A DNA stretch of 64,000 nt from Thermotogota bacterium (GTDB lineage Bacteria > Thermotogota > Thermotogae > Petrotogales > Petrotogaceae): NCBI GenBank assembly GCA_029780115.1, contig JAKOZG010000024.1, positions 22,645 to 86,644 of the forward strand. The letters run 5' to 3'. Shown here piece after piece: positions 63,917 to 64,000 of this stretch. Position 1 is the stretch's first letter; every line of letters begins with the position of its first letter. The notes under the pieces were generated by a model, which saw only the letters and a list, made by a program, of their open reading frames with translations, was not told the DNA's origin and did no database searches. Both the position numbers and the translations under genes were made by a program.

Positions 63917-64000
63917 TCATTTAGAAAACTGTTTAAAAACCTTAATGCCATATTGTTTAATTAATTCATTGATAGCATCATCAAAAAAAGATAAAGAAGC
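63917..64000 (-). CDS. C-terminal end of an unidentified gene
   Basis: 28 codons running in from the window edge to a TGA at 63917-63919. The tail reads SFFDDAINELIKQYGIKVFK and ends QFSK. Too short to name. Confidence 0.45.
   Translation of the reverse strand, partial: ASLSFFDDAINELIKQYGIKVFKQFSK

Overview
The window is AT-rich bacterial DNA that looks like a Thermotogota chromosome, most likely Petrotogaceae (Petrotoga-like). The basis is the gene mix: a fused alpha/gamma 2-oxoacid oxidoreductase, a signal-less ParB/BMP protein, a DUF1538/P-II pair, a Bacillus-type UxuB next to Gnd, an outer-membrane barrel protein and a flagellin. The genus is an inference; no rRNA or tRNA gene was seen.

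Layout. 1-20 kb is mostly core metabolism: 2-oxoacid:acceptor oxidoreductase and ManA, a membrane-anchored transglycosylase, EcfT, a radical SAM protein, FtsH, a HAD phosphatase, a ParB/BMP fusion, a phosphoesterase, a hexonate/uronate cluster (UxuB, Gnd, 2-hydroxyacid dehydrogenase, gluconokinase-like kinase), DUF1538 with a tandem P-II-like protein, and an esterase. At 19.4-20.95 kb lies a two-gene module that matches the Kiwa anti-phage system (KwaA four-helix membrane protein, KwaB DUF4868-like). A GH13 enzyme follows, then a small minus-strand cluster (region-2-only sigma-like protein, DUF2922, DUF1659, holin-like peptide).

24.4-53.0 kb is a large exopolysaccharide/O-antigen-type locus: PHP phosphatase, initiating sugar transferase, LegB/LegC-type dehydratase and aminotransferase, Ugd, RmlACDB, WecB, glycosyltransferases, polymerase-like proteins, a regulator, an asparagine-synthase-like protein and a Wzx flippase. 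It is heavily rearranged. It holds a GT11 stub fused to a sugar-transferase fragment, a frameshifted EpsG, a truncated NeuD-like acetyltransferase, WecB and glycosyltransferase fragments, an IS110 element with a structured non-coding end, and a compositionally foreign asparagine-synthase gene next to the tail of a lost gene.

53-64 kb is a repeat-rich accessory region. It has an IS21 istA fragment, a cytoplasmic trypsin-like protease, an MqsR-type toxin with a zinc-finger/HTH/Panacea antitoxin under a palindromic operator, a very large flagellin with a repetitive middle, and two HicB genes, one followed by a broken hicA. Two dispersed repeat families fill the gaps. One is a hairpin repeat (core GTAGAGACG...CGTCTCTAC) that occurs singly, in tandem arrays, and as cassettes with a TATAAT box just upstream. 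The other is an element of about 173 bp with GGTATAC/GTATACC ends. A composite of both (about 450 bp) occurs as direct repeats on either side of the protease/toxin-antitoxin genes.
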